5,194 nt of DNA from NCBI GenBank assembly GCA_964411785.1, contig CAYPMJ010000127.1, positions 1 to 5,194 on the forward strand, given 5' to 3'. The notes below the pieces were generated by a model, which saw only the letters and a program-made list of their open reading frames with translations, made no database searches and was not told the origin of the DNA. Below, piece by piece: positions 1 to 5,194 of this stretch. This stretch comes from RUG626 sp964411785 (lineage in GTDB: Bacteria > Bacillota > Clostridia > Oscillospirales > Oscillospiraceae). The position numbers and the translations under genes are program-made. Position 1 is the stretch's first letter, and each line of letters opens with the position of its first letter.

Positions 1-1101
1 GCGCTTTTTGAAGTAAGCAATGTGCAGAAGAACAAGGGCGGAAAATATATGCATTACGGCAGGATGGTGGGGGGTTCAATACGGCTGGGTGACACTGTCT
101 GCGCAAAGATCGACGGGCAGCGGCGTCAGGCTATACGCAGGGCACACTCCGCCACGCATCTCCTGGATGCCGCGCTCCGCAGTGTTCTGGGAGACCATGT
201 CCACCAGGCAGGATCACTGGTGGAGCCTGACCGGCTGCGCTTCGATTTCACCCACTTTTCAGCATTGACCCCGGAGGAACTGGGGCGTGTTTCAGCCATT
301 GTGAACGACCTTGTACTGGAGGGCACTGACGTTGTGACAGAGGTTTTGCCTATTGAGGAGGCAAAGAAACGAGGAGCTGTGGCGCTGTTTGGTGAAAAGT
401 ATGGAGACGTAGTGCGGGTGGTGTCCATGGGAGCAGGTTTTTCAGTTGAGTTCTGCGGTGGGACGCACCTTGACAATACGGCAAAGGTCGGCCTGTTCCA
501 CATTACAAGCGAGGGATCTGTGGCGTCGGGCGTGCGGCGTATAGAGGCAACGACCGGGAAGCTGTCACTGTCAGCAATGAACCGGAACCAGGAGCTTCTC
601 TTCAGGGCCGCCTCAGCCTTCAAGGTCAGACCGGGAGAGCTGAGGGAGAAGGTAGAGCAGGTGCAGAACGAGATGAGGGATCTCCGGCACGCAGTGGAGA
701 AGCTGCGCGCACGGGAGGCTGCCGGGGAGACGGAGCGGATCATTTTCGGCGCCCACGAGGTGGGAGGCCTGAAGGTCATCACAAGCAGTGTACCCAACGC
801 CGACGCGCAGAGACTGCACCAGATGGGAGATATGATCCGGGACAAGGAGCCAAACGCGGTGGCAGTTCTTGCGTCGGTACAGGGAGAGAAGATAACGTTC
901 CTTTGCGTCTGTGGAAAGGAAGCCGTTTCCCGGGGGGTAAAGGCCGGGGAGGTCATACGCCAGGTCTCCGCCATCGCCGGCGGCTCCGGAGGCGGCAAGC
1001 CGGATTCTGCTATGGGCGGAGGAAAGGACGTGCTTATGCTGGATAACGCGCTGGCAATGGTCGACAACTATGTAGCTCTGAAGCTTGGCATAAAGAAGTG
1101 A
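1..1101 (+). CDS. alaS: Alanyl-tRNA synthetase, C-terminal part (5' end outside window)
   Basis: AlaRS charges tRNA-Ala with alanine in the cytoplasm and clears mischarged Ser/Gly-tRNA-Ala. Frame 1 is open from base 1, so the aminoacylation core lies upstream and 366 residues are visible here. The segment starts in the domain before editing (KYMHYGRMVGG). The editing domain follows, with its four metal ligands: HSATH (His codons at 145 and 157) and CGGTH (Cys at 454, His at 466). The SxxSGVRRIEATTG segment then ends the editing domain. Next come a charged, coiled-coil-like helix (about 640-740) and the C-Ala domain with its glycine-rich GGSGGGKPDSAMGGG motif near 976-1025. The gene ends in TGA at 1099-1101. 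An internal ATG at 49 or 64 is not a real start, because homology extends to base 1. It is first in an apparent operon, 38 bases before the HIT gene. AlaRS also supplies the Ala-tRNA used by tmRNA and by RqcH-type Ala-tailing, relevant to the third gene. Confidence 0.97.
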   Translation, partial: ALFEVSNVQKNKGGKYMHYGRMVGGSIRLGDTVCAKIDGQRRQAIRRAHSATHLLDAALRSVLGDHVHQAGSLVEPDRLRFDFTHFSALTPEELGRVSAIVNDLVLEGTDVVTEVLPIEEAKKRGAVALFGEKYGDVVRVVSMGAGFSVEFCGGTHLDNTAKVGLFHITSEGSVASGVRRIEATTGKLSLSAMNRNQELLFRAASAFKVRPGELREKVEQVQNEMRDLRHAVEKLRAREAAGETERIIFGAHEVGGLKVITSSVPNADAQRLHQMGDMIRDKEPNAVAVLASVQGEKITFLCVCGKEAVSRGVKAGEVIRQVSAIAGGSGGGKPDSAMGGGKDVLMLDNALAMVDNYVALKLGIKK

Positions 1102-1124
1102 AGCGGTGTCGCATCTTATCTTGG

Positions 1125-1131
1125 AAAGGAG
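1125..1131 (+). promoter_or_regulatory. Ribosome binding site of the HIT gene
   Basis: AAAGGAG lies 8 bases before the ATG at 1140, an excellent Shine-Dalgarno match and spacing. It decides the start: a GTG at 1098 in the same frame would overlap the alaS stop, but has no comparable site and would add 14 residues not typical of the family. Confidence 0.85.
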
Positions 1132-1139
1132 AAATAAAA

Positions 1140-1499
1140 ATGGCTGAGGGAAGATATGAGGACGGGTGTATATTCTGCCGTATTATCAAAGGGGAGGTAC
1201 CCTGCAGCAAAGTGCTTGAGACAGAAGACATACTGGCTTTCCGCGATATAAATCCGCAGGCGCCTGTGCACATTCTGGTGATGCCGAAGACCCACATAAG
1301 GTCGCTCGCGGAGTTGGAACCGGATAATTCAGCTGTGGCGGCAAAGTGCTTGGAGGGGATTGGCGAGATAGCGCGTCAGGAGGATCTTAGCGAGGGATTC
1401 CGCGTCATAGTCAACACAGGGGAGGCGGCTGGTCAGACAGTGCCTCACCTGCACTTCCATATCCTGGCCGGGCGTCCGCTGGGAGAGAGGCTTGTGTGA
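1140..1499 (+). CDS. HIT/Hint-family nucleotide hydrolase (adenosine 5'-monophosphoramidase-like)
   Basis: This complete 119-residue protein has the usual length of bacterial Hint/HIT proteins. The signature HxHxH is seen as PHLHFHILAG at residues 102-111. His105 is the expected catalytic nucleophile (by analogy with the middle His of HINT1), with His103 and His107 beside it. The N-terminus carries DGCIFCRIIKGEVP (Cys10, Cys13), and PKTHIRSL places His52. In many bacterial homologues such Cys-x2-Cys and His residues bind zinc. FRDINPQAPVHILVMPK is the classic nucleotide-binding strand region. Family members hydrolyse AMP-NH2, aminoacyl-adenylates and similar AMP conjugates in the cytoplasm. 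Its place directly after alaS would fit removal of escaped alanyl-AMP, but that is inference. The gene ends in TGA at 1497-1499 and is followed three bases later, in the same reading frame, by the GTPase-nuclease gene. The exact substrate cannot be told from sequence. Confidence 0.95.
   Translation: MAEGRYEDGCIFCRIIKGEVPCSKVLETEDILAFRDINPQAPVHILVMPKTHIRSLAELEPDNSAVAAKCLEGIGEIARQEDLSEGFRVIVNTGEAAGQTVPHLHFHILAGRPLGERLV
1481..1490 (+). promoter_or_regulatory. Probable ribosome binding site of the GTPase-NYN gene, inside the HIT gene
   Basis: GGGAGAGAGG sits within the last codons of the HIT gene and ends 12 bases before the TTG at 1503. The spacing is longer than ideal. It is the only purine-rich site available for the only plausible start, so translation may depend partly on coupling to HIT termination. 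Confidence 0.4.
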
Positions 1500-1502
1500 G
1501 AA

Positions 1503-4070
1503 TTGTGTGAGCTGCATAAGCGGACTGTAGTGGGTGTGCTCGCGCACGTTGACGCGGGGAAAACCACGCTGTCAGAGGCGCTGCTGTACTGTGCCGGAGT
1601 TCTGCGGACGCCGGGGCGCGTTGATCACGGTGACGCGTATCTGGATAATTTCACGCTGGAGCGGGAGCGGGGGATCACAATCTTTGCAAAGCAGGCGGCG
1701 CTATGGACAGACGGAGTCCAGATCACACTGCTTGACACTCCGGGACATGTGGATTTCTCGCCTGAGACAGAGCGGACGTTGGATGTGCTTGACTGCGCGG
1801 TTCTGGTAATAAGTGCGCCGGAGGGAGTTCAGAGTCATACGGAGACTCTGTGGCGTCTCCTCCGGATGAGGGGGATACCTACATTTGTTTTTATAAACAA
1901 AATGGATCTGCCGTGCCCGGACAGAGCGGAGCTAGTGGAGGAGCTTGCAAATAAGCTCGGAGGGGTGTTTTTTGATGCGGAGCACCCTGATTGGGAAACA
2001 GTGGCAATGGGCGGGGAGACTCTTCTGGAGCGCATTATGGAGGCAGGGGAGCTGACGGACGAGGAGCTAAGCCAGGCAGTGGACAGCTGTCAGGTGTTTC
2101 CCTGCTGGTTTGGCGCGGCGCTTAAATTGAGCGGGGTAGGAGAATTTCTGAAGGGCTTGGCGCGACTTGCCCCTGGCTGCCCGGAACGGAGAGAATTTGG
2201 AGCTCGTGTATTTAAGATAACTCACAATGAACGCGGCGCAAAGGAGGCACATCTGAAGGTAACGGGAGGTGTTCTGCGCCCACGTGACATCCTTCGCGGG
2301 GACGGGTGGGAGTACAAGGTCACACAGCTGCGGCGATATTCAGGCGGGAGGACCTCAACAGTTCAGGAGGCGCTGCCTGGTGACCTGGTAGCCATCTCCG
2401 GACTGGAAGCGGCCTATCCAGGGCTGGGACTGGGAGCGGAACCGCCAGGGAAAAGGCCGGCCCTTGAGCCAGTCCTCCGTTACAGCCTGACCTTCCCGGA
2501 GGGGACAGATATTCATACTGCCTTAGCACATCTGCGGGAGCTTCAACAGGAGGAACCGGAGCTGGATGTGACCTATGATGACAGGACAAAGGATCTTGCA
2601 GTCCGGCTGATGGGGCAGGTGCAGCTTGAGATATTGAAGGAGATATTGCTGGAACGCTGGGGGTTGGACGCGGCCTTCGGACCGGGACGGATACTTTACC
2701 GGGAGACCATTGCCGCACCTGTGGAGGGTGTGGGACACTATGAGCCGTTGAGGCACTATGCGGAGGTCCATCTGCTGTTGGAGCCCGGGGAGCCTGGAAG
2801 CGGGATACAGGCAGCGACTGCCTGTCCTGAGGACGAGCTTGAGGGAAGCTGGCAGCGGCTCATATTGACGCACCTGTTGGAGAAGCAGCACCTGGGTGTT
2901 TTAACAGGCTCACCGATTACAGATATAAAATTCACCCTGACGGCTGGCCGCGCACATGTGAAGCACACGGAGGGTGGGGACTTCCGGGAGGCCACCTACC
3001 GTGCTGTCCGTCAGGGGCTGATGAGCGCTTCATCAGTGCTGCTGGAGCCGTGGTATGATTTTCGCCTGGAGGTTCCGGCAGAAAATCTGGGCAGAGCATT
3101 GGGTGATCTGACGCGGATGTCAGCGGAGATGCAGCCACCGGAGCCATTGGAGAACGGTCCAGGTGCGACCGTGCGGATAACGGGTTCGGCGCCTGTATCA
3201 AAGCTTGGCGGCTATGCGACCGAGCTTGCGGCTTACTCCCGTGGGAAAGGACGGTTGTCCTGTGATCCGTCCGGCTTTCGTCCATGTCCCGACACAGATC
3301 AGGTAGTGTCGGAAGTGGGTTACGATCCGGAAGCGGATGTGGAGAACTCACCGGACAGCATATTCTGCGGACATGGCGCAGGTATGCTGGTAAAGTGGTA
3401 TGATGTGCCAAGGTATATGCACCTGGAGAGTCCCATGGAGCGGGAACGGCGCGAACAGCTTCGTGAGCAGGCGGAGCGATATGTACGCCAGGTGACCACA
3501 GATAAGGAGCTTCAGGCGATATTTGAGCGGACCTATGGTCCCATCCGGCGGGAGAAGCGTGAAACGCAGCCTCCGAGGAGGGTATCACAGCCTGAGAGGA
3601 CACGTGCCGTCCGTCCAAAGACTGATGGACAGGAATTTGTGTTGGTCGACGGGTATAACATTATTTTTTCATGGCCTGACCTGAAGGCACTTGCCTCGGA
3701 GAGCCTCGAGGCGGCAAGGGACAGACTGATAGAAACTCTCCGCAACTATCAGGGATTCCGGCAGTGCGCTGTAATATTGGTTTTCGATGCTTATAAGGTG
3801 AGGGGAGGTCAGCGGAGCATAGAGCGCGTCGGTGATTTTTCCATAGTGTACACCAAGGAAGCGGAGACAGCGGATATGTATATTGAGCGCACTACCTACG
3901 ATCTTGCGAAAAAGCACTATGTTCGCGTCGCTACCTCAGATGGCCTTGAACAGGTCATAATACTTGGAAACGGAGCGCTCCGTGTCCCGGCCAGGGCCTT
4001 TGAAGCGGAGGTCAGGGAGACGGAACGCAGTGTGCAGGAGCTTCTGGCGAAACTCCGGTGGACAAACTGA
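1503..4070 (+). CDS. TetM/EF-G-like translational GTPase fused to a C-terminal YacP/Rae1-like NYN nuclease domain
   Basis: This protein of 855 residues starts at TTG 1503. No ATG lies near the P-loop, and an in-frame stop (1497-1499) is two codons upstream. The GTPase motifs are complete: G1 AHVDAGKTT (14-22), G2 RERGITI (54-60), G3 DTPGH (78-82, catalytic His82), G4 NKMD (132-135) and a G5-like FGAA (203-206). Domains II (about 232-310), III (about 325-395), IV (about 400-520) and V (about 518-600) follow in EF-G order. The sequence is closer to ribosome-protection proteins (TetM) than to EF-G, for example GVLAHVDAGKTTLSEALLY at the start. After domain V come FCGHGAG (621-627), a charged helix (about 640-678) and an Arg/Lys-rich linker (682-706). 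The NYN domain fills 711-853. TetM-type factors bind the ribosomal A site and use GTP; Rae1 cleaves mRNA there. I infer a ribosome-rescue or mRNA-clearing factor. Clostridial homologues are often auto-named tetracycline resistance proteins, which I doubt here. No signal peptide or membrane segment is seen. Confidence 0.93.
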   Translation: MCELHKRTVVGVLAHVDAGKTTLSEALLYCAGVLRTPGRVDHGDAYLDNFTLERERGITIFAKQAALWTDGVQITLLDTPGHVDFSPETERTLDVLDCAVLVISAPEGVQSHTETLWRLLRMRGIPTFVFINKMDLPCPDRAELVEELANKLGGVFFDAEHPDWETVAMGGETLLERIMEAGELTDEELSQAVDSCQVFPCWFGAALKLSGVGEFLKGLARLAPGCPERREFGARVFKITHNERGAKEAHLKVTGGVLRPRDILRGDGWEYKVTQLRRYSGGRTSTVQEALPGDLVAISGLEAAYPGLGLGAEPPGKRPALEPVLRYSLTFPEGTDIHTALAHLRELQQEEPELDVTYDDRTKDLAVRLMGQVQLEILKEILLERWGLDAAFGPGRILYRETIAAPVEGVGHYEPLRHYAEVHLLLEPGEPGSGIQAATACPEDELEGSWQRLILTHLLEKQHLGVLTGSPITDIKFTLTAGRAHVKHTEGGDFREATYRAVRQGLMSASSVLLEPWYDFRLEVPAENLGRALGDLTRMSAEMQPPEPLENGPGATVRITGSAPVSKLGGYATELAAYSRGKGRLSCDPSGFRPCPDTDQVVSEVGYDPEADVENSPDSIFCGHGAGMLVKWYDVPRYMHLESPMERERREQLREQAERYVRQVTTDKELQAIFERTYGPIRREKRETQPPRRVSQPERTRAVRPKTDGQEFVLVDGYNIIFSWPDLKALASESLEAARDRLIETLRNYQGFRQCAVILVFDAYKVRGGQRSIERVGDFSIVYTKEAETADMYIERTTYDLAKKHYVRVATSDGLEQVIILGNGALRVPARAFEAEVRETERSVQELLAKLRWTN
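3633..4067 (+). other. NYN (YacP/Rae1-like) endoribonuclease domain within the fusion protein
   Basis: Residues 711-855 follow B. subtilis Rae1 (YacP) along its length. They share VDGYNIIFSWPDLK (715-728; Rae1 LVDGYNMIGAWPQLK), the EAARDRLIETLRNYQ helix, VFDAYKV (760-766), YTKEAETAD (783-791), VATSDGLEQ (809-817) and GNGALR-AR-EAEVRETER (822-842). Asp716 and Asp791 correspond to Asp7 and Asp81 of Rae1, which I recall as its catalytic residues. Asp762 and Asp813 are also kept, so the domain looks active. Rae1's own C-terminal tail after the domain is missing. The Rae1 numbering comes from memory of that sequence, not from an alignment run. Confidence 0.88.
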
Positions 4071-4383
4071 AACCCCCGCCGTAAAGAGGGACTTCGTAAA
4101 ACGGTATTTGCGTGTAATTTTGAAAACCTTGCAGCAGCTGAGCGGGATGGGATTCTTGGACGGGATTCGCCGAGGTGGTTTTCGCCAAAGCTCATAACAG
4201 GTCGCAATGCGGGAGCTATGTTGTCCCCGCACTGTCGTTTGTATGTGCAGCTGCTCTCCAGAATGAAGGTTATGAAACTGTTCCCTCCCCTCACCCGCTT
4301 ACAGTCTGAGCTATCCCGTCCTGACGGCCATATATCCTTCAAGCTGCATTCGCCTGACGCGAGCACATTGCAGCGATAATAAG
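4071..4383. other. Gene-free convergent spacer rich in inverted repeats; possible structured RNA
   Basis: No convincing coding sequence is present here; the minus-strand frames that cross it also run deep into the GTPase gene and look like shadows. Several inverted repeats nest or follow one another. AGCAGCTG (4133-4140) matches CAGCTGCT (4248-4255) and encloses TGCGGG/CCCGCA (4208-4213/4226-4231). Alternatives are GAAAACC/GGTTTTC (4122-4128/4177-4183) and TGAGC/GCTCA (4139-4143/4190-4194). CCGTC-CT-GACGG (4316-4327) and a two-part hairpin, GCTGCA/TGCAGC with inner TCGC/GCGA (4343-4374), follow. I recognise no known RNA family. It could be a long 3' untranslated region or an independent non-coding RNA, and some pairings may be chance. 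Confidence 0.3.
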
Positions 4384-4432
4384 CGCCCACCCCGGTCATG
4401 CATTTCTGCAAGACCAGTGTGGGCGACCTTTT
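4384..4432. terminator. Long hairpin, candidate bidirectional terminator between convergent genes
   Basis: CGCCCAC (4384-4390) pairs with GTGGGCG (4419-4425). The stem goes on through a small internal loop with one C-G pair, then GGTC/GACC (4394-4397/4412-4415), one A-A mismatch and TGCA/TGCA (4399-4402/4407-4410), closing on a TTTC loop. On the plus strand ACC and TTTTA follow the stem; on the minus strand CTTATTAT follows at once. Both U-tracts are modest. It lies 92 bases past the stop of the minus-strand gene and 313 past that of the plus-strand gene, so the minus gene is its nearer client. Confidence 0.5.
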
Positions 4433-4451
4433 ATGTCACTGAATTCCGACC

Positions 4452-4479
4452 GATGCCGCTGTACGGATGCCGCTGTACG
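4452..4479. repeat. Perfect 14-bp tandem duplication
   Basis: GATGCCGCTGTACG occurs at 4452-4465 and again, with no gap and no mismatch, at 4466-4479. It lies between the candidate terminator and the end of the glycoside hydrolase gene, where it breaks no gene. Slipped-strand duplication is the simplest origin. Confidence 0.95.
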
Positions 4480-4505
4480 GGCTGGATGCGCACTTGAGAC
4501 AGCCC
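4479..4505. repeat. Short inverted repeat just past the GH43 gene
   Basis: GGGCTG (4479-4484) and CAGCCC (4500-4505) form a 6-bp stem with a 15-base loop, 12 bases after the minus-strand stop codon. No T-run follows on the minus strand, so it is not a convincing terminator by itself. It may stabilise the 3' end of the transcript. Confidence 0.35.
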
Positions 4506-4517
4506 ACCTTGAAATAA

Positions 4518-5194
4518 TCAATACGCCCGGACGTATCTTAATGGGCCTGCAAAATGCGGCCTCTCCGGCGCCAGATCCTGACAGAAGTCCTTTACATTCA
4601 GCATCTTGTGGCTTTCACAGCTTACGAGGCGGCTGATACCATTGTCCAGCTCAGGCTTCCACAGCGTTTCCGGCGCACCTGTCGGGGCGCTCATAACGCC
4701 GTCGCTCCGCAGAACCTTCCCTGTGGCCTTGTGGACAAGCTCCACGTATCCACCCGCTTCCTGAAGTCCCCAGATCTGCTTCTCGTCTTTGTATGACAGC
4801 CTCGACATGAACACCATATCGCCATCACTCGTGAGATATGAGTCGTAGCTGTCCGCCAGTATACGGATATCGTTATTCTCCCTTGATCTAAGCGAGTATG
4901 ACTTTGACGCCACATCGAAGCTTATCTCATCTGCCCACTGAATGAAACAGCCGTTTCTGTTGAACTGTATTGGAAGAAATACATACCCGGAATTCCCGTA
5001 GTCCCTTGGGTCCCAGCGATCCCCGACGTATATGTAATTATCCCCTAGCTTCAAAACGTAAGTCGGCTGAGTGTTATATGTCACACAGTCCCCAAAGGGC
5101 TCTATTGGTGACCAGTGCCCGGTCATTCCATCCGCGTACGCAACTCCGCCCTGATTCGGATTCCACCCGGTGCATCCGGAGGAGATCAGATAAT
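4518..5194 (-). CDS. GH43-like glycoside hydrolase with C-terminal beta-trefoil module (N-terminal part outside window)
   Basis: The frame is open from the window end to TGA at 4518-4520, giving 224 visible residues. The ATG at 5124-5126 is internal, because homology continues upstream (YLISSGCTGWNPNQGG). Features typical of GH43 five-bladed propeller enzymes, particularly galactan 1,3-beta-galactosidase-like ones, are SGCTGWNPN (5-13), TGHWSPI (24-30), NTQPTYVLKL (40-49), YVGDRWDP (55-62) and YVFLPIQF (70-77) before QWADE (85-89). Residues about 108-224 form three aligned units, starting at IRILADSYDSYLTSDG, VELVHKATGKVLRSDG and SRLVSCESHKMLNVKD. The first ends in QIW (139-141) and the second in TLW (176-178). 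This is the beta-trefoil (CBM13/ricin-B-like) pattern. The enzyme probably trims galactan or arabinogalactan side chains, although GH43 substrates vary widely. The catalytic acid and any signal peptide lie outside the window. The gene converges on the translation operon and is probably unrelated to it. Confidence 0.88.
   Translation of the reverse strand, partial: YLISSGCTGWNPNQGGVAYADGMTGHWSPIEPFGDCVTYNTQPTYVLKLGDNYIYVGDRWDPRDYGNSGYVFLPIQFNRNGCFIQWADEISFDVASKSYSLRSRENNDIRILADSYDSYLTSDGDMVFMSRLSYKDEKQIWGLQEAGGYVELVHKATGKVLRSDGVMSAPTGAPETLWKPELDNGISRLVSCESHKMLNVKDFCQDLAPERPHFAGPLRYVRAY

Noticed and set aside
126..1067. A 313-codon open frame on the minus strand opposite alaS
   Set aside because: The plus strand has clear AlaRS motifs over the whole stretch. 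The antisense product is Ser/Pro/Arg-rich with no recognisable fold, as expected of an antisense shadow in GC-rich DNA.
2932..3618. A 228-codon minus-strand frame opposite the GTPase gene
   Set aside because: It is low-complexity Pro/Ser/His/Arg-rich, has no motif and lies fully inside a well-supported gene.
3631..3641. AGGA followed by an in-frame GTG at 3639, as a possible internal start for a free-standing nuclease
   Set aside because: The spacing is only 4 bases and the match is short; the reading frame into the domain is continuous, so a fusion is simpler.
4093..4120. TTCGTA and TAATTT 16 bases apart as a promoter in the spacer
   Set aside because: The -35 box matches only half of the consensus, and no gene or proven RNA follows to support it.
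4131..4165. GCTGAG resembling part of a TPP riboswitch
   Set aside because: The ACCC and CTGATCTGG-type elements are absent downstream, so the short match is chance.
4208..4235. CCCGCACTGT resembling the CCCGCxACTGT core of a cobalamin riboswitch
   Set aside because: One base is missing, the required upstream GGGAA and GGTGxAAxTCC boxes and downstream GCCACTG are not seen, and no B12-related gene follows.
4310..4320. Minus-strand GGGATAGCTCAG resembling the 5' end of a tRNA
   Set aside because: No anticodon arm, T-loop (TTCRANNC) or matching acceptor stem can be found within tRNA length.
3917..4411. A 164-codon minus-strand frame spanning the end of the fusion gene and the spacer
   Set aside because: About a third of it is antisense to the conserved NYN domain, its composition is Arg/Ser-rich, no good ribosome site precedes it, and I recognise no family.
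5124..5126. ATG as the start of the GH43-like gene
   Set aside because: The frame stays open upstream to the window end, and the upstream residues (SGCTGWNPN) are typical GH43 core, so this Met is internal.

Overview
The window looks like chromosomal DNA from a Bacillota (Firmicutes) bacterium, most likely an uncultured gut clostridium of the Oscillospiraceae/Lachnospiraceae type. The reasons are the style of the alanyl-tRNA synthetase, a TetM-like GTPase joined to a YacP/Rae1-like nuclease (an architecture I associate, from memory, with Clostridia), strong AAAGGAG-type ribosome binding, and a polysaccharide-degrading enzyme next door. By eye the DNA is fairly GC-rich for a clostridium. The taxonomic call is inference.

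Positions 1-4070 hold three tightly packed plus-strand genes that look like one operon. The first is the 3' part of alaS (editing and C-Ala domains; it begins outside the window). A complete 119-residue HIT/Hint-type nucleotide hydrolase follows at 1140-1499. Three bases later comes an 855-residue protein at 1503-4070. It consists of a complete EF-G/TetM-type translational GTPase, a basic linker and a C-terminal NYN (YacP/Rae1-like) nuclease domain that keeps all the acidic residues I can recognise. Rae1 of Bacillus subtilis cleaves mRNA in the ribosomal A site, the same place TetM-type GTPases enter. The fusion therefore reads as a one-polypeptide machine that enters stalled or drug-bound ribosomes and cuts the mRNA. 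Its domain-IV loop lacks the TetM SPVST tip, so classical tetracycline resistance is unlikely.

Positions 4071-4517 form a gene-free convergent gap of about 450 bases, rich in nested inverted repeats. It includes a long hairpin (4384-4425) that may terminate transcription from both sides, and a perfect 14-bp tandem duplication. A structured RNA is possible but unproven.

Positions 4518-5194 hold the 3' part of a minus-strand gene. It encodes a GH43-like glycoside hydrolase (galactan 1,3-beta-galactosidase-like) with a C-terminal beta-trefoil carbohydrate-binding module. Its reading frame stays open through the window end, so the N-terminus is missing.

Taken together, the plus-strand operon concerns translation and its quality control: Ala-tRNA supply, possible clean-up of adenylates, and ribosome-directed GTPase plus nuclease. 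The minus-strand gene is an unrelated carbohydrate-use gene.
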